From NCBI GenBank assembly GCA_031267795.1, contig JAIRYK010000022.1:235837-299836 (forward strand): a stretch of DNA of 64,000 nt, written 5' to 3'. The translations under genes and the position numbers were made by a program. The notes beneath the pieces were generated by a model. It had not been told where the DNA came from. It ran no database searches and saw only the letters and a list, made by a program, of their open reading frames with translations. The DNA comes from Candidatus Endomicrobiellum devescovinae. GTDB taxonomy: Bacteria; Elusimicrobiota; Endomicrobiia; Endomicrobiales; Endomicrobiaceae. Positions 36,296 to 45,296 of this stretch are shown here, piece by piece; within the stretch, counting starts at the first letter, position 1, and each line of letters begins with the position of its first letter.

Positions 36296-37750
36296 CTAGT
36301 CCCATTTTAAAATTGGCTTTCTAGCAGCATCTACTTCATTTAATCTTCTTACAGGAGTATTTATAGGAGCATCTTTTAATTTTTGCGGTTCTTGATAAGA
36401 TTCTTCAAGAATAATTTTATTGACGACATTTACAAATTTATCTAAAGTCTCTTTTGATTCAGTTTCCGTAGGCTCAATCATTATAGCTTCGTCAACAATT
36501 AAAGGAAAATATATCGTTGGAGCATAATAGCCGTAATCCAAAAGCCTTTTTGCAATGTCTATAGTTCTTACGTCATTTTTAAACAAAGTTTTTGGAGAAA
36601 GAACGAACTCATGCATACATCTATTGCCTGCAGGGACATTAACTTTATCTTTAAACTTGGCAAGCATATAGTTTGCGTTAAGAACTGCCTGTTCGGAAAC
36701 ATTTTTTAACCCTTTTCCTCCAAGCGCCTTTACATATGCAGAAGCTTTTAATATCACAGGAAAATTTCCAAAGAAAGCTTTTACCTTGCCAATATTTTTT
36801 GATTTCTTATAATTTAACATGTATTTATCTTTCTTTTTTTCCACTCTAGGAACAGGAAGAAAAGGCTCCAAAAAAGATTTAACTCCAATAGGTCCCGACC
36901 CCGGTCCACCGCCGCCGTGAGGTGTTGAAAAAGTTTTATGCAGGTTTATATGCATAACATCAAACCCCATGTCGCCGGGTCTTACTATTCCCATAACTGC
37001 GTTGAGATTTGCACCATCATAGTATAAAAGACTTCCGTTATCATGAACCAATTTTGATATTTCGGTTATGCTTTTTTCAAATACTCCCAAAGTATTTGGA
37101 ACGGTAAGCATCATTGTCGCAATTTCAGGAGTTAAAACTTCTTTCAATTTATCAAGGGAGATGCTACCATCTAGCTCAGACTTTAACGGAACAATCTCAA
37201 AACCAGCAAAAGCAGCAGAAGCTGGATTTGTGCCGTGAGCAGAAGCTGGATTTGTGCCGTGAGCAGAATCTGGAACAATTATTTTTCTTCTTTTTTGTTT
37301 TATAGATTTAAAATACTTAGATATTACTAAAAGTCCAGCAAACTCGCCGTGAGCGCCAGCTGCCTGCTGTAAAGAAAAATTATCCATGCCAGCAACTTCG
37401 CATAAATCTTTTTCTAGTTCGTACATAACTTCTAAAACGCTCTGCATAGTTTCAATAGGCTGATAAGGATGCACGTTGTTAAACGCATCATTTCTGGCTA
37501 TACGTTCATTTATCAACGGATTATATTTCATAGTACATGATCCTAGCGGATAAAAAACCGTACTAAGAGCATAATTTTTTCTTGAAAGATTTGTAAAGTG
37601 TCTTAATAAATCGTTCTCGGCAATGTTAGGCAATCCTAAAGGAGTGCTTCTTTTTAAGTTTTCCGGAACTTGAGCATTTTTTGCCACATCGCACTCAACA
37701 CCGTACGCCGGCTGGCATTCCGAAGATAATTCGTTTAATAATTTTTCCAT
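36296..37750 (-). CDS. gcvPB: glycine decarboxylase subunit 2
   Basis: This PLP-binding half of glycine dehydrogenase (P-protein) decarboxylates glycine with subunit 1. The 484 residues include STVFYPLGSCTMKYNP, the PLP lysine motif INLHKTFSTPHGGGGPGSG and PLIVDEAIMIEPTETESKE. Near residues 164-180 the conserved DSAHGTNPASA motif is duplicated, HGTNPASA appearing twice because of a 24-bp in-frame tandem repeat. This may damage the enzyme, since that loop normally appears once. It is the last of the gcv run, 121 bp after gcvPA. Confidence 0.93.
   Translation of the reverse strand: MEKLLNELSSECQPAYGVECDVAKNAQVPENLKRSTPLGLPNIAENDLLRHFTNLSRKNYALSTVFYPLGSCTMKYNPLINERIARNDAFNNVHPYQPIETMQSVLEVMYELEKDLCEVAGMDNFSLQQAAGAHGEFAGLLVISKYFKSIKQKRRKIIVPDSAHGTNPASAHGTNPASAAFAGFEIVPLKSELDGSISLDKLKEVLTPEIATMMLTVPNTLGVFEKSITEISKLVHDNGSLLYYDGANLNAVMGIVRPGDMGFDVMHINLHKTFSTPHGGGGPGSGPIGVKSFLEPFLPVPRVEKKKDKYMLNYKKSKNIGKVKAFFGNFPVILKASAYVKALGGKGLKNVSEQAVLNANYMLAKFKDKVNVPAGNRCMHEFVLSPKTLFKNDVRTIDIAKRLLDYGYYAPTIYFPLIVDEAIMIEPTETESKETLDKFVNVVNKIILEESYQEPQKLKDAPINTPVRRLNEVDAARKPILKWD
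37214..37261. repeat. 24-bp tandem duplication inside gcvPB
   Basis: Two exact 24-bp copies (37214-37237 and 37238-37261), beginning AGCAGAAGCTGG on the plus strand, followed by a partial third copy. The repeat is in frame and duplicates eight residues (HGTNPASA). Confidence 0.95.
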
Positions 37751-37871
37751 TTTATATCCTGTTTATTAACGATATAGGTTGCGCATTAATCCATTAAATT
37801 CCCAATTAAAGCTCTCAGGGAATTGAGTTTATCAAATTGTTCTATATGAGCATTTATTATGTATATATAAA

Positions 37872-39203
37872 CTATATTTTAGCCAAAAGTTCTACGAGTC
37901 TATCTATTTCCGCTTCGGTTCTTTGCTCTGTTACACAAAAGAGGAGACAATTTTTGAAATCGTCACCGGCATTTGACAAATTTAATGGTCCCAAAATATT
38001 ATTTTTAAGTAAAATTTTGTTTATCTTTTTTATATTTTTGCTTGTTTCAATCACAAATTCGTTGAAAAAAGTTTCGTTTTCAAACTTGGCTTTGAATCCG
38101 TCTAATGATTTTATTTTTGTAAACGCATATCTTGCTTTAGAAATATTTGTTTCAGCAAGATTTGAAAAACCTACGTTTCCCCAACCTGACAAAAACACGC
38201 AGGCAGACAAGGCATTTAAAGACGCATTAGTGCAAATATTAGAAGTAGCTTTTTCTCTTCTGATGTGTTGTTCTCTTGATTGCAGCGTTAACACAAATCC
38301 TCTTTTGCCGTCTTTATCTGTAGTTTGACCTACAATCCTTCCGGGAATTTTCCATTCTAAAGATTTTTTTACAGCCATAAAACCAAAAGTAGCTCCGCCG
38401 GCGCTCATTGAAGACCCCAACACTTGCCCTTCTCCAACAGCTATGTCAGCATTATATTCTCCAGGAGCTTTAAAGACGCCCAAGGACAAAGGATTTACAA
38501 TAGCGACAAATAAAGAATTTTTGCTCTTTATTGCCGAAGACAATGCATCCATGTCCTCAACAACACCAAAATAGTTCGGCGATTGTATTACAACCGCTGC
38601 GGTATTGTCGTCAATAAGAGGATCCACAGTGTTTTTGTCCAACCGTCCATTGTCTGACAAAGGAATTATTTCTATTTTCGCTTTAGAATTTTCAAGATAG
38701 GTTTTTACAGTTTGAATATACTCTGGATGTACTCCGGAAGAAATTAATATTCTATTTTTGCTGTTTACTCTTAAAGCAAGCAAAGCTGCCTCTGCAGCAG
38801 CTGTAGCCCCGTCGTAAAGAGAAGCGTTTGAAGTATCCATTCCAGTCAATGCGCATATCAAACTTTGATATTCAAAAACAGCCTGCAAAGTGCCTTGACT
38901 TGCTTCAGCCTGATAAGGTGTGTATGCCGTCCAAAATTCTGACCTTCCGACAATTTCGCCAACTAAAGAAGGAATAAAATGATCGTAAATACCAGCTCCT
39001 CTAAAAGAAATTAGCTTTTTATTTTTAGAGCATATATTTAAGAAATAATTTAAAAGCTCTTGCTCGGTCTTTCCACCTGAAATGTTTAAATCTTTAGCTT
39101 TTAAATGATTGGGAATAATTTTGAACAGTTCATCAATATTGCCAACCCCTATACTTTCCAACATTTGCTTTTTATCTTTTTGATTTTGCGGTGTATAGTC
39201 CAT
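37872..39203 (-). CDS. gcvPA: glycine decarboxylase subunit 1
   Basis: This is the first subunit of the split P-protein, which works with subunit 2. The 443 residues include FRGAGIYDHFIPSLV near residue 65, TAYTPYQAEASQGTLQAVFE near residue 93, YDGATAAAEAALLAL, and SREQHIRREKATSNICTN near residue 325. It lies 11 bp after gcvH. The glycine cleavage T-protein (gcvT) is not in this window. Confidence 0.94.
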   Translation of the reverse strand: MDYTPQNQKDKKQMLESIGVGNIDELFKIIPNHLKAKDLNISGGKTEQELLNYFLNICSKNKKLISFRGAGIYDHFIPSLVGEIVGRSEFWTAYTPYQAEASQGTLQAVFEYQSLICALTGMDTSNASLYDGATAAAEAALLALRVNSKNRILISSGVHPEYIQTVKTYLENSKAKIEIIPLSDNGRLDKNTVDPLIDDNTAAVVIQSPNYFGVVEDMDALSSAIKSKNSLFVAIVNPLSLGVFKAPGEYNADIAVGEGQVLGSSMSAGGATFGFMAVKKSLEWKIPGRIVGQTTDKDGKRGFVLTLQSREQHIRREKATSNICTNASLNALSACVFLSGWGNVGFSNLAETNISKARYAFTKIKSLDGFKAKFENETFFNEFVIETSKNIKKINKILLKNNILGPLNLSNAGDDFKNCLLFCVTEQRTEAEIDRLVELLAKI

Positions 39204-39214
39204 ATTATCTCTGT

Positions 39215-39589
39215 TTATATTAATTTTTTATAATCATCAGCTTTCAACAAATCGCCTAATTCTTTTTCATTGGAAAACTCTATTGCAAACAAATATCCTT
39301 CTTCATAAGGGGAATTATTCACAAGCTCGGGACTTCCTAAAACTTTATTATTTGTCTCAATAATTTTTCCGCTTACTGGAGCATATATATCAAACGCAGA
39401 CTTTACAGACTCTATAACTGCTGCAGGTTGTTCTTTTTTTACGTCTCTGCCTACTTCAGGAAGCTCTACATGTACTACATCGGTAATTTCGTGTTGGGCA
39501 AAATCCGTAATGCCTACTTTTACTTTATTCCCTTCAATTTTTACCCATTCATGGGTTTTTGTATATAATAGGTCTTGTGGAATATTCAT
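39215..39589 (-). CDS. gcvH: glycine cleavage system H protein
   Basis: H protein carries the aminomethyl group on a lipoyl lysine, here in ESVKSAFDIYAPVSG (about residue 60). The 124 residues, with YTKTHEWVKIEG at the start and EEGYLFAIEFSNE near the end, match the family. It stands between an outer-membrane-like protein and gcvPA. Confidence 0.95.
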   Translation of the reverse strand: MNIPQDLLYTKTHEWVKIEGNKVKVGITDFAQHEITDVVHVELPEVGRDVKKEQPAAVIESVKSAFDIYAPVSGKIIETNNKVLGSPELVNNSPYEEGYLFAIEFSNEKELGDLLKADDYKKLI

Positions 39590-39609
39590 CGCGCTACCCC
39601 TTTTTTGAT

Positions 39610-40107
39610 TTATAAGTAATACTTTATGCTGATTTTTGGAATATTTTCTACATTCGTTCCAACAGAGTTTGTTCCTCCGCTTCCCATACTAAAAGAAAGA
39701 CCTGCTTCAGTAGAAAGAGATAAATCGTCCAGCACAAACCACTCAACACCAAGTCCTACTGCAATAATGCCGAATGTTCTTTTTCCTCTATATAAAGCTA
39801 AACTTGTATTAGAAAAAATATTTAATTTTTTATAAGATTTTATTACATATAAAAACTTTCCACCTACCATATATCTGTTCTTATTGGCATAATTGTCATC
39901 TATTCTAAACCCTAAAAAGCCTTCAATACCAGCAAGATCAGTCAGCCAATACCTTGCTGAAAGCACAGGCAAACGTAGTACAGAAGGGTTAAAACCAACT
40001 CCAATTTTTTCAGCAAGTTGTCTTTCGGAAGTTTCATCTTTTTGAGCAGCAATAGCAAAAGAGCCTAATACACCAACACATAACAGCGTCAATATTATCT
40101 TTTTCAT
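39610..40107 (-). CDS. small outer-membrane beta-barrel-like protein
   Basis: This 165-residue protein begins with a signal peptide (residues 1-20, ending IAA) and the rest shows alternating hydrophobic and polar residues with many Gly and aromatic positions, ending in KYYL, all typical of small eight-strand barrels. I do not know a named family. It lies between the TPR protein and gcvH on one transcript. Confidence 0.65.
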   Translation of the reverse strand: MKKIILTLLCVGVLGSFAIAAQKDETSERQLAEKIGVGFNPSVLRLPVLSARYWLTDLAGIEGFLGFRIDDNYANKNRYMVGGKFLYVIKSYKKLNIFSNTSLALYRGKRTFGIIAVGLGVEWFVLDDLSLSTEAGLSFSMGSGGTNSVGTNVENIPKISIKYYL

Positions 40108-40121
40108 TTGTCTATCTCCTG

Positions 40122-40724
40122 TTATTTTATCTCATTAATTCTTTTCTGCGCTTTTTCAGCTTCTTGCGTTGCTGGGAAACTAATCAACACTTCGTTAAAC
40201 GTTTTTACAGCTTCATCTTTTGAACCTGTCGCAAGATAATACTCAGCCAAATTTAAATAAATATCTCTTATTAAAAAGTGCTCAGGATATTTATCTATAA
40301 ACTCTTTTGATACAGTTATAGCATTGAAATAATCTTTTTTAGAATCATAAATATAAATAATTCTTGCCAAAGCCAAAGGTCTTATAGCTTCCGGCTTAGC
40401 TTTACTTTCAGTTTCTTTTAGGATATTTAAAGCTTCGTCATAAGACTGAAGCTCCGTGAATATGTCGGCTCTAGATAATTTCGCTTGATATGCTGCAGGA
40501 GTTTTTGGATACTTTGCTATGACTTCATCCAGTATTGTTACGCCTAATTGTTGATTTCCGTTGGCAAAAGCGGAATAAGCTTTTGCCAAATCTAGTGAGG
40601 ATAAATTATCAATCTTATGAATTCTTGAACAATAAATAAAAATTACAACAACTACAAGCAAAACTATGGAAATTATAATTGTTAAAACTTTTATGGTTGA
40701 TTTAGTAATAATATTGCTTTGCAT
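40122..40724 (-). CDS. membrane-anchored TPR protein
   Basis: This protein of about 200 residues has one N-terminal transmembrane segment (around residues 12-32), then four or more tetratricopeptide repeats (AIDxGNQQLGVTIL-like, SYDEALNILKE, DYFNAITVSKEFIDKYP, SKDEAVKTFNEVLISFP). Such proteins resemble YfgM and YbgF periplasmic repeat proteins. I chose ATG 40724, with AAGGAG upstream; a TTG three codons earlier overlaps the PHP gene's stop. Confidence 0.8.
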   Translation of the reverse strand: MQSNIITKSTIKVLTIIISIVLLVVVVIFIYCSRIHKIDNLSSLDLAKAYSAFANGNQQLGVTILDEVIAKYPKTPAAYQAKLSRADIFTELQSYDEALNILKETESKAKPEAIRPLALARIIYIYDSKKDYFNAITVSKEFIDKYPEHFLIRDIYLNLAEYYLATGSKDEAVKTFNEVLISFPATQEAEKAQKRINEIK

Positions 40725-40729
40725 TCTTA

Positions 40730-41377
40730 TCAATCTCCTTTATTAACTATTTCCAAAGAATTCTTTTGCATCTCTTCAAAAAAATCTATAGAAAGCCCTG
40801 CGTCCGATAGAACTTTTGCTATAAGTCTTTTTGTTAAAAGATGTTCAGGCTCATGGGTATCGGTATCAATAACAAGTTTTGCTTTATTTTTTAAAGCAAT
40901 TTTGGCAACTGCTTTGTTTGTAATACCATGCTTTGATTTTGTAGTAATCTCTATTTTTACATCGTTTTTTGCTGCAAGCAGGGCAACCTCATCAGACAAG
41001 TGACCTGGATGTGCTAGTATGTCTATTTCTGCTTCAACAGCAGCCAAGTTTGTCCCTTCAGGAACTACTTCTTCAATAGTTTCCCCATGGACAACTACAA
41101 CTTTTGCTCCAAGTGCTCTACACTCGCAAGAAGCTTCTCTAATAAGACGCGGAGGGACGTATGTAAGCTCAGCACCCGGTAAAACAAATATGCCATAGTT
41201 TTCAGTCAAAATCTTCGCTAATTTTGCGATTCTGGGGATAACGAAATCAATGTTTGAGTGGTCAACATGATCTGTAATAGCTATGGCTGTATATCCATGC
41301 TTTTTAGCCCTATAAACAAGTTCAGACGGACTTAAAACCCCGTCTGAAAACAACGTATGTGTATGTAAATCTATCAT
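40730..41377 (-). CDS. PHP-domain phosphoesterase
   Basis: This 215-residue PHP domain has the metal motifs HTHTLFSDG at the start, HVDHSN near residue 38, ELTYVPP, VVVHGE, AHPGHLSDE near residue 125, and DTDTHEPEH near residue 180. It is of the histidinol-phosphatase/RNase AM type; the substrate is not clear. It heads the operon running to gcvPB and has a well-formed promoter just upstream, with a short leader and GGAG. Confidence 0.85.
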   Translation of the reverse strand: MIDLHTHTLFSDGVLSPSELVYRAKKHGYTAIAITDHVDHSNIDFVIPRIAKLAKILTENYGIFVLPGAELTYVPPRLIREASCECRALGAKVVVVHGETIEEVVPEGTNLAAVEAEIDILAHPGHLSDEVALLAAKNDVKIEITTKSKHGITNKAVAKIALKNKAKLVIDTDTHEPEHLLTKRLIAKVLSDAGLSIDFFEEMQKNSLEIVNKGD

Positions 41378-41395
41378 TGTTTATTCTCCAGCAAG

Positions 41396-41424
41396 ATTAT
41401 AACAAAGACTTTGAATGCAGTCAA
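41396..41424 (-). promoter_or_regulatory. promoter of the PHP-to-gcvPB operon
   Basis: On the minus strand TTGACT and TATAAT are separated by exactly 17 bp (-35 at 41419-41424, -10 at 41396-41401), 18 bp before the start of the PHP gene. This is the best promoter in the window. Confidence 0.8.
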
Positions 41425-41633
41425 TGAAATGTAAAAGCTCTCAACCAGCAAATATTATATATAAAATTTAATGTGTTTTATTCTATCAATTCAATGTGAA
41501 GCAGAATTAACTGCCCAATTTCATTATAATTCAACTAATTACAGTTTAACACCTGAGTTTATAAGATATCTTTAGTCTCTTTTCCTGTTCTTCAAGAGTA
41601 CGATTTATCTTCTTAGATATTCCTTTTGTTTAA

Positions 41634-42497
41634 CTATTTTTTGAGCATTTTTAACGGCACTGCTTTCAGCAATAAAAGTCTTAAACCTATCCCAGCTATT
41701 CTTATAGTAGTGCTTACTTTAGTTTTAACTATATAAGATAATGGTGCGTTTTCATAACAACTAATTTCTTTTTTATTGAACACTGGCGGCACTGGTCTAA
41801 GATTCCTACTAGGACGTGGACGTGTCATATTAATATTTTTATCCGATTCTTTTATAGGTTCATCAATATCTTCGACAAAATTGAATTCTTCTATGAACTG
41901 CGCACTTCCTCTCATCTTATTTAGTTCAAATCTATCTTCAATAAACCCTTTGTTAACTGCTTCCCCCCATCTTTAACTGCATCTTAAACTGTTCTGGTGT
42001 AAGCTCGCCACTTCTAACTGCTGGGACAAAAACCTTAGCCCCATCCATAGCTTCATTTCCATCAGCAAAATCAATCCGTTAACACTTACTATACCCCTAC
42101 TTGCCCTTTTGTATCTATGCACAATACCAGTATCGCGGTCTTCACCGGAAAATTCCTCAGGCATCTGCTCCTCACAAACATATTTGTTATAATCCCAACT
42201 ATACCTATCTTTTACTTGCACAGCAACATGTCCTTCTTTTGAAATTCCATAATAGTCATCTCTCTCATATTTAAATTTAAGAAGCTCAGGACCAGTAGTG
42301 CGATGACCGGAAATAATTCCAGTATTATGTATTTGGAAGGATAACCGTTTAACTAGCTGTTCTGACAAGTCATCACCTAATATGTAATACTCAGCCCCTT
42401 TAGCCTCTTCAACTTTTTTGTCAAATTCAGAAAACGCATGAGACATTGTAAAACAACTGCACATCAACACCAAAGACAAACTTAGTACTTTTTTCAT
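41634..42497 (-). pseudogene. decayed paralogue of the exported protein at 55512-56612
   Basis: The frame starts with a signal peptide (MKKVLSLSLVLMCSCFTMSHA) and shares the block KVEEAKGAEYYILGDDL with the intact gene at 55512. It breaks at about 42072-42080 and again at the run of six C at 41963-41968. Reading across the breaks gives IDFADGNEAMDGAKVFVPAV and SGELTPEQFKMQLK, matching the other gene's MDGIRVFVPAIKKGEVTTEQFKMQLK closely. The last part (41634-41915, MRGSAQFIEEF...) is the distal fragment. It has no known family, and it is dead or read only with slippage. Confidence 0.85.
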
Positions 42498-42718
42498 TTT
42501 TTCTTATAAAAATAGCCTAAAAATGACGCTTGTTTGAATAAGGAAAAATACGGTTGTCATCTGAGAAAGATTTTGGAAAAAGAGATACTAAGGAAACAAA
42601 GTTGAAGTAGGTTGTTAAGATTAGGGCTTTTTTAGTGTTATATTTAGAGACAAAACAACTAATATCATCGCTGTTATGTTTTTTAGCATTTTGCGTAATA
42701 TGTTTTTTATCGGAGGAA

Positions 42719-42739
42719 CCTAAACGATAAACTTAGGAG
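42719..42739 (+). repeat. shared hairpin motif CCTAAACGATAAACTTAGG
   Basis: CCTAA and TTAGG flank ACGATAAAC. Two overlapping parts of this element, 13 and 15 bases long, recur exactly at 55487-55499 and 55360-55374, upstream of the intact paralogue. A related CGATAAAC occurs within the terminator at 60843-60885. Confidence 0.5.
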
Positions 42740-42791
42740 AAAAACAGTAGAGTTACTATATCTATTCAGTCAAATAAAAAAGTAAAACAGA

Positions 42792-43160
42792 TTAGAAATA
42801 ATACAGTCCTTCAGGAATAAAAAAAGCTGACTTTATTAATTCAATATCTTTATCTAAAACACCAACAACATCAAAGCGAATATTGTTTTTGATGTTGTTC
42901 TGTTTTAGATAAACTATTGCAGATTTTATGATTTTTTGTTGTTTGCTATATGTAACTGATTCTTGAGGTGTTCCGCTAAAAGATGACTTTCTGTATTTCA
43001 CTTCTATAAAAACTATTGTATCGTCTTGCTTTGCTATTATATCTATTTCTCCAAAACGAGTTTTGAAGTTTGTATCAAGAATTTTGTATTTCAATCTTTT
43101 AAGATATGCCGCAACTTCTTTTTCTTTTTCAAAGCCTATATCCCGCGCTATTCTCATCAT
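42792..43160 (-). CDS. yraN: YraN family (UPF0102) endonuclease-like protein
   Basis: This 122-residue protein has the UPF0102 pattern: GFEKEKEVAAYLKRLKYKILDTNFKTRFGEIDIIAKQDDTIVFIEVKYRKSS-type, split by residues ARDIGFEKE, FGEIDIIA and FIEVKYR. It is related to restriction-type nucleases (Glu-Asp and ExK positions); its cellular role is not well established. It follows rnhB by 31 bp. Confidence 0.88.
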   Translation of the reverse strand: MMRIARDIGFEKEKEVAAYLKRLKYKILDTNFKTRFGEIDIIAKQDDTIVFIEVKYRKSSFSGTPQESVTYSKQQKIIKSAIVYLKQNNIKNNIRFDVVGVLDKDIELIKSAFFIPEGLYYF

Positions 43161-43191
43161 GGATTAGCCCCTTTTAAGCGCCAGCAAAGAA

Positions 43192-43818
43192 CTATATATC
43201 TAGCTTTGTTTGAGAAAACATTTCTCTTATTGGAGCAAAAGTTAGTCTATGTATAGGACAAACCCCATGTTTTCTTAAGGCTTCTATATGCTTTTTTGTG
43301 CCGTATCCTTTGTGTTTTTCAAACTCATAAACAGGATACTGTTTTGCATAATCACACATCAGTCTGTCTCTTGTAACTTTTGCAATGATTGAAGCCGCCG
43401 CTACACAAGCGCTTTTTGCATCTCCACCTATAAGAGCTTCTTGATTAAACTCAAGAGCTGGGATTTTATGATTGCCGTCAACTAAACATAATTCTGGCTT
43501 ATGTTGCAATTTAGAAACAGCTATAGACATTGCAAGGAATGTAGCTTGTAGTATATTTATTTGATCAATAACTATATTGTCAACTATTTCAACAGCATAA
43601 GCTAAAGCTTTTTCCTTTATTACGTCAAAAAGTTTTTCTCTTTTTTTTTCGGATAATTGTTTGGAATCGTTTAAATCGGGAATGATTATGTCTTTAGGAA
43701 GGATTACCGCAGCAGCAGCCACAGGACCAGCTAAAGGACCTCGTCCTGCCTCGTCAATACCGGCAATAAATCGGAGTCCTTTATCGTAAAAATTTTTATC
43801 AAAAGAGAATGGATCCAT
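43192..43818 (-). CDS. rnhB: ribonuclease HII
   Basis: This enzyme removes ribonucleotides from DNA. About 208 residues with AGIDEAGRGPLAGPV (catalytic Asp-Glu), NDSKQLSEKKRE, VDGNHKIP and SIIAKVTRDRLM. I chose ATG 43818; the TTG four codons earlier is possible. It sits in the usual place after rplS. Confidence 0.95.
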   Translation of the reverse strand: MDPFSFDKNFYDKGLRFIAGIDEAGRGPLAGPVAAAAVILPKDIIIPDLNDSKQLSEKKREKLFDVIKEKALAYAVEIVDNIVIDQINILQATFLAMSIAVSKLQHKPELCLVDGNHKIPALEFNQEALIGGDAKSACVAAASIIAKVTRDRLMCDYAKQYPVYEFEKHKGYGTKKHIEALRKHGVCPIHRLTFAPIREMFSQTKLDI

Positions 43819-43836
43819 TCGCTTTAACAAACTAAT

Positions 43837-44229
43837 TTAATTAGCAGCAGGAGACTGCTGAGCCAAATCTTTTTTTATAAATCTCTTTGAAGAATCTTCA
43901 GTAATTCTTGCAGCTTTACCTGAAAGATTTCTCAAGTAGTATAATTTTGCTCTGCGGACTTTTCCATGTCTTACAACTTCAACTTTATCTATACGAGGAG
44001 AGTTAATAGGGAAAATTCTCTCTATACCCACACCGAATGAAACCTTTCTAACTGTAAAAGTTTCTGAAAGACCGCTGCCTTTCATGCGGATAACAACTCC
44101 TTCAAAAATCTGAATTCTTTCATTTCCGCCTTCAACTACTTTAAAATATACTTTCACCTGATCGCCCGGCTTAAAAGATACGCCCAAATCTCTCTTTTGT
44201 AATGATTGAACATGCTCTAATAATGACAT
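43837..44229 (-). CDS. rplS: 50S ribosomal protein L19
   Basis: L19 lies at the subunit interface. The 130 residues include [65 protein letters not shown] in broken form, and a short tail. It is located between trmD and rnhB, as in many bacteria. Confidence 0.96.
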   Translation of the reverse strand: MSLLEHVQSLQKRDLGVSFKPGDQVKVYFKVVEGGNERIQIFEGVVIRMKGSGLSETFTVRKVSFGVGIERIFPINSPRIDKVEVVRHGKVRRAKLYYLRNLSGKAARITEDSSKRFIKKDLAQQSPAAN

Positions 44230-44290
44230 TTTACTGCTCCTTTAGATAACAAACGCGAAACAAATAACGTCGCATTCTAATATTTTCAAT

Positions 44291-44992
44291 TTATTTTTTT
44301 AGCAAATCTGGACGCCTTTCTTTTGTACGCTTATAAGATTCTTTTTGACGCCAAGATTCAATCTTCTTATGATCCCCAGATAAAAGGATATCGGGGACTT
44401 TATGACCTTTGAACACAGCAGGTCTTGTATAATGAGGATAATCTAAAAGCCCATTGTAAAAGGAGTCGTTAGTTACTGAAGATTCTTCTTTAACAACGCC
44501 TGGGAGCATCCTCGCCATGCTGTCAACTAAAACCATCGCGGGGATTTCTCCTCCGGTAAGAATATAATCCCCTATTGAGATTTCTTCGTCAATATAATCC
44601 ATAATGCGCTCATCAGTCCCTTCGTAATGACCGCATACAAGAACCAAATGTTTAAACTTTGAGAGATTTTTTAAAATCTCGTTGTTTAATGTCTTTCCCT
44701 GGGGCGACATATAAATTACACACGGTTTGGCATAGGGGTTTTTATAAGAACTATTCTTTTTCTTAACACCTACACTTTTTATAGCGTCGTAAAGAGGTTG
44801 GACCGTCATAACCATGCCTACGCCACCGCCAAAGGGCTTATCGTCAACTTTTTTATGCCTATCTTTAGAGAAAGACCTTATGTCCACCACATTAATATCA
44901 AGAATCTTTTTTTTAGACGCTTTTCCTATCAAGCTTTCTGTCAACGCTCCATGGAACATTGACGGAAATATTGTAAGAATGTCAATCTTCAT
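44291..44992 (-). CDS. trmD: tRNA (guanine-N1)-methyltransferase
   Basis: TrmD makes m1G37 in tRNAs. About 233 residues with MKIDILTIFPSMF at the start, DDKPFGGGVGMVM, the SPQGKTLNNE block, LVCGHYEGTDERIMDY and SIGDYILTGGEIPAMVL, the SPOUT knot region. ATG 44992 overlaps the rimM stop by 11 bases; the frame extends further upstream but begins with poor residues. Confidence 0.95.
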   Translation of the reverse strand: MKIDILTIFPSMFHGALTESLIGKASKKKILDINVVDIRSFSKDRHKKVDDKPFGGGVGMVMTVQPLYDAIKSVGVKKKNSSYKNPYAKPCVIYMSPQGKTLNNEILKNLSKFKHLVLVCGHYEGTDERIMDYIDEEISIGDYILTGGEIPAMVLVDSMARMLPGVVKEESSVTNDSFYNGLLDYPHYTRPAVFKGHKVPDILLSGDHKKIESWRQKESYKRTKERRPDLLKK

Positions 44993-45293
44993 ACACGTAG
45001 TAACCGTTGTACTCAAGAACGTCGTCAGCCGATTTCACTTGACCATAAATTTTATCATACTCTTTAGGCAAAACAACGAAAATCTTTTTCCTTGCGGAAT
45101 TAACTTCTTTTACTACATTCTTTAACGCAGGTATCAAAACTTCTTCGTTGTAATACTTTACAACCCAAACATCGTTGCTACCTGTTAATATAACATCCGA
45201 AAGGACTCCCATAAGGTTTCCGCGTTGATCAAACACTTCAAAACCCAATATGTCGGAGATCTTCCATCTTAAATCGTTGTTTTTATGATCCAT
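44982..45293 (-). CDS. rimM: RimM-like ribosome maturation factor, PRC-barrel domain only
   Basis: This 103-residue protein has only the PRC-barrel half of RimM: GFEVFDQRGNLMGVLSDVILTG, NDVWVVKYYNEEVLIPALKN, VVLPKEY. Normal RimM is about 165-180 residues and has an N-terminal beta-barrel domain. There is no room for it, because the khpA stop is just 3 bp before the ATG. The two genes are in the normal rpsP-khpA-rimM-trmD order, so this is a truncated orthologue. Its activity in 16S processing may be reduced or different. Confidence 0.85.
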   Translation of the reverse strand: MDHKNNDLRWKISDILGFEVFDQRGNLMGVLSDVILTGSNDVWVVKYYNEEVLIPALKNVVKEVNSARKKIFVVLPKEYDKIYGQVKSADDVLEYNGYYVYED

Positions 45294-45296
45294 CGT

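Noticed and set aside
37214..37261. Tandem repeat considered as a CRISPR or VNTR array
   Set aside because: There are only two copies, with no spacers, inside a coding gene and in frame.
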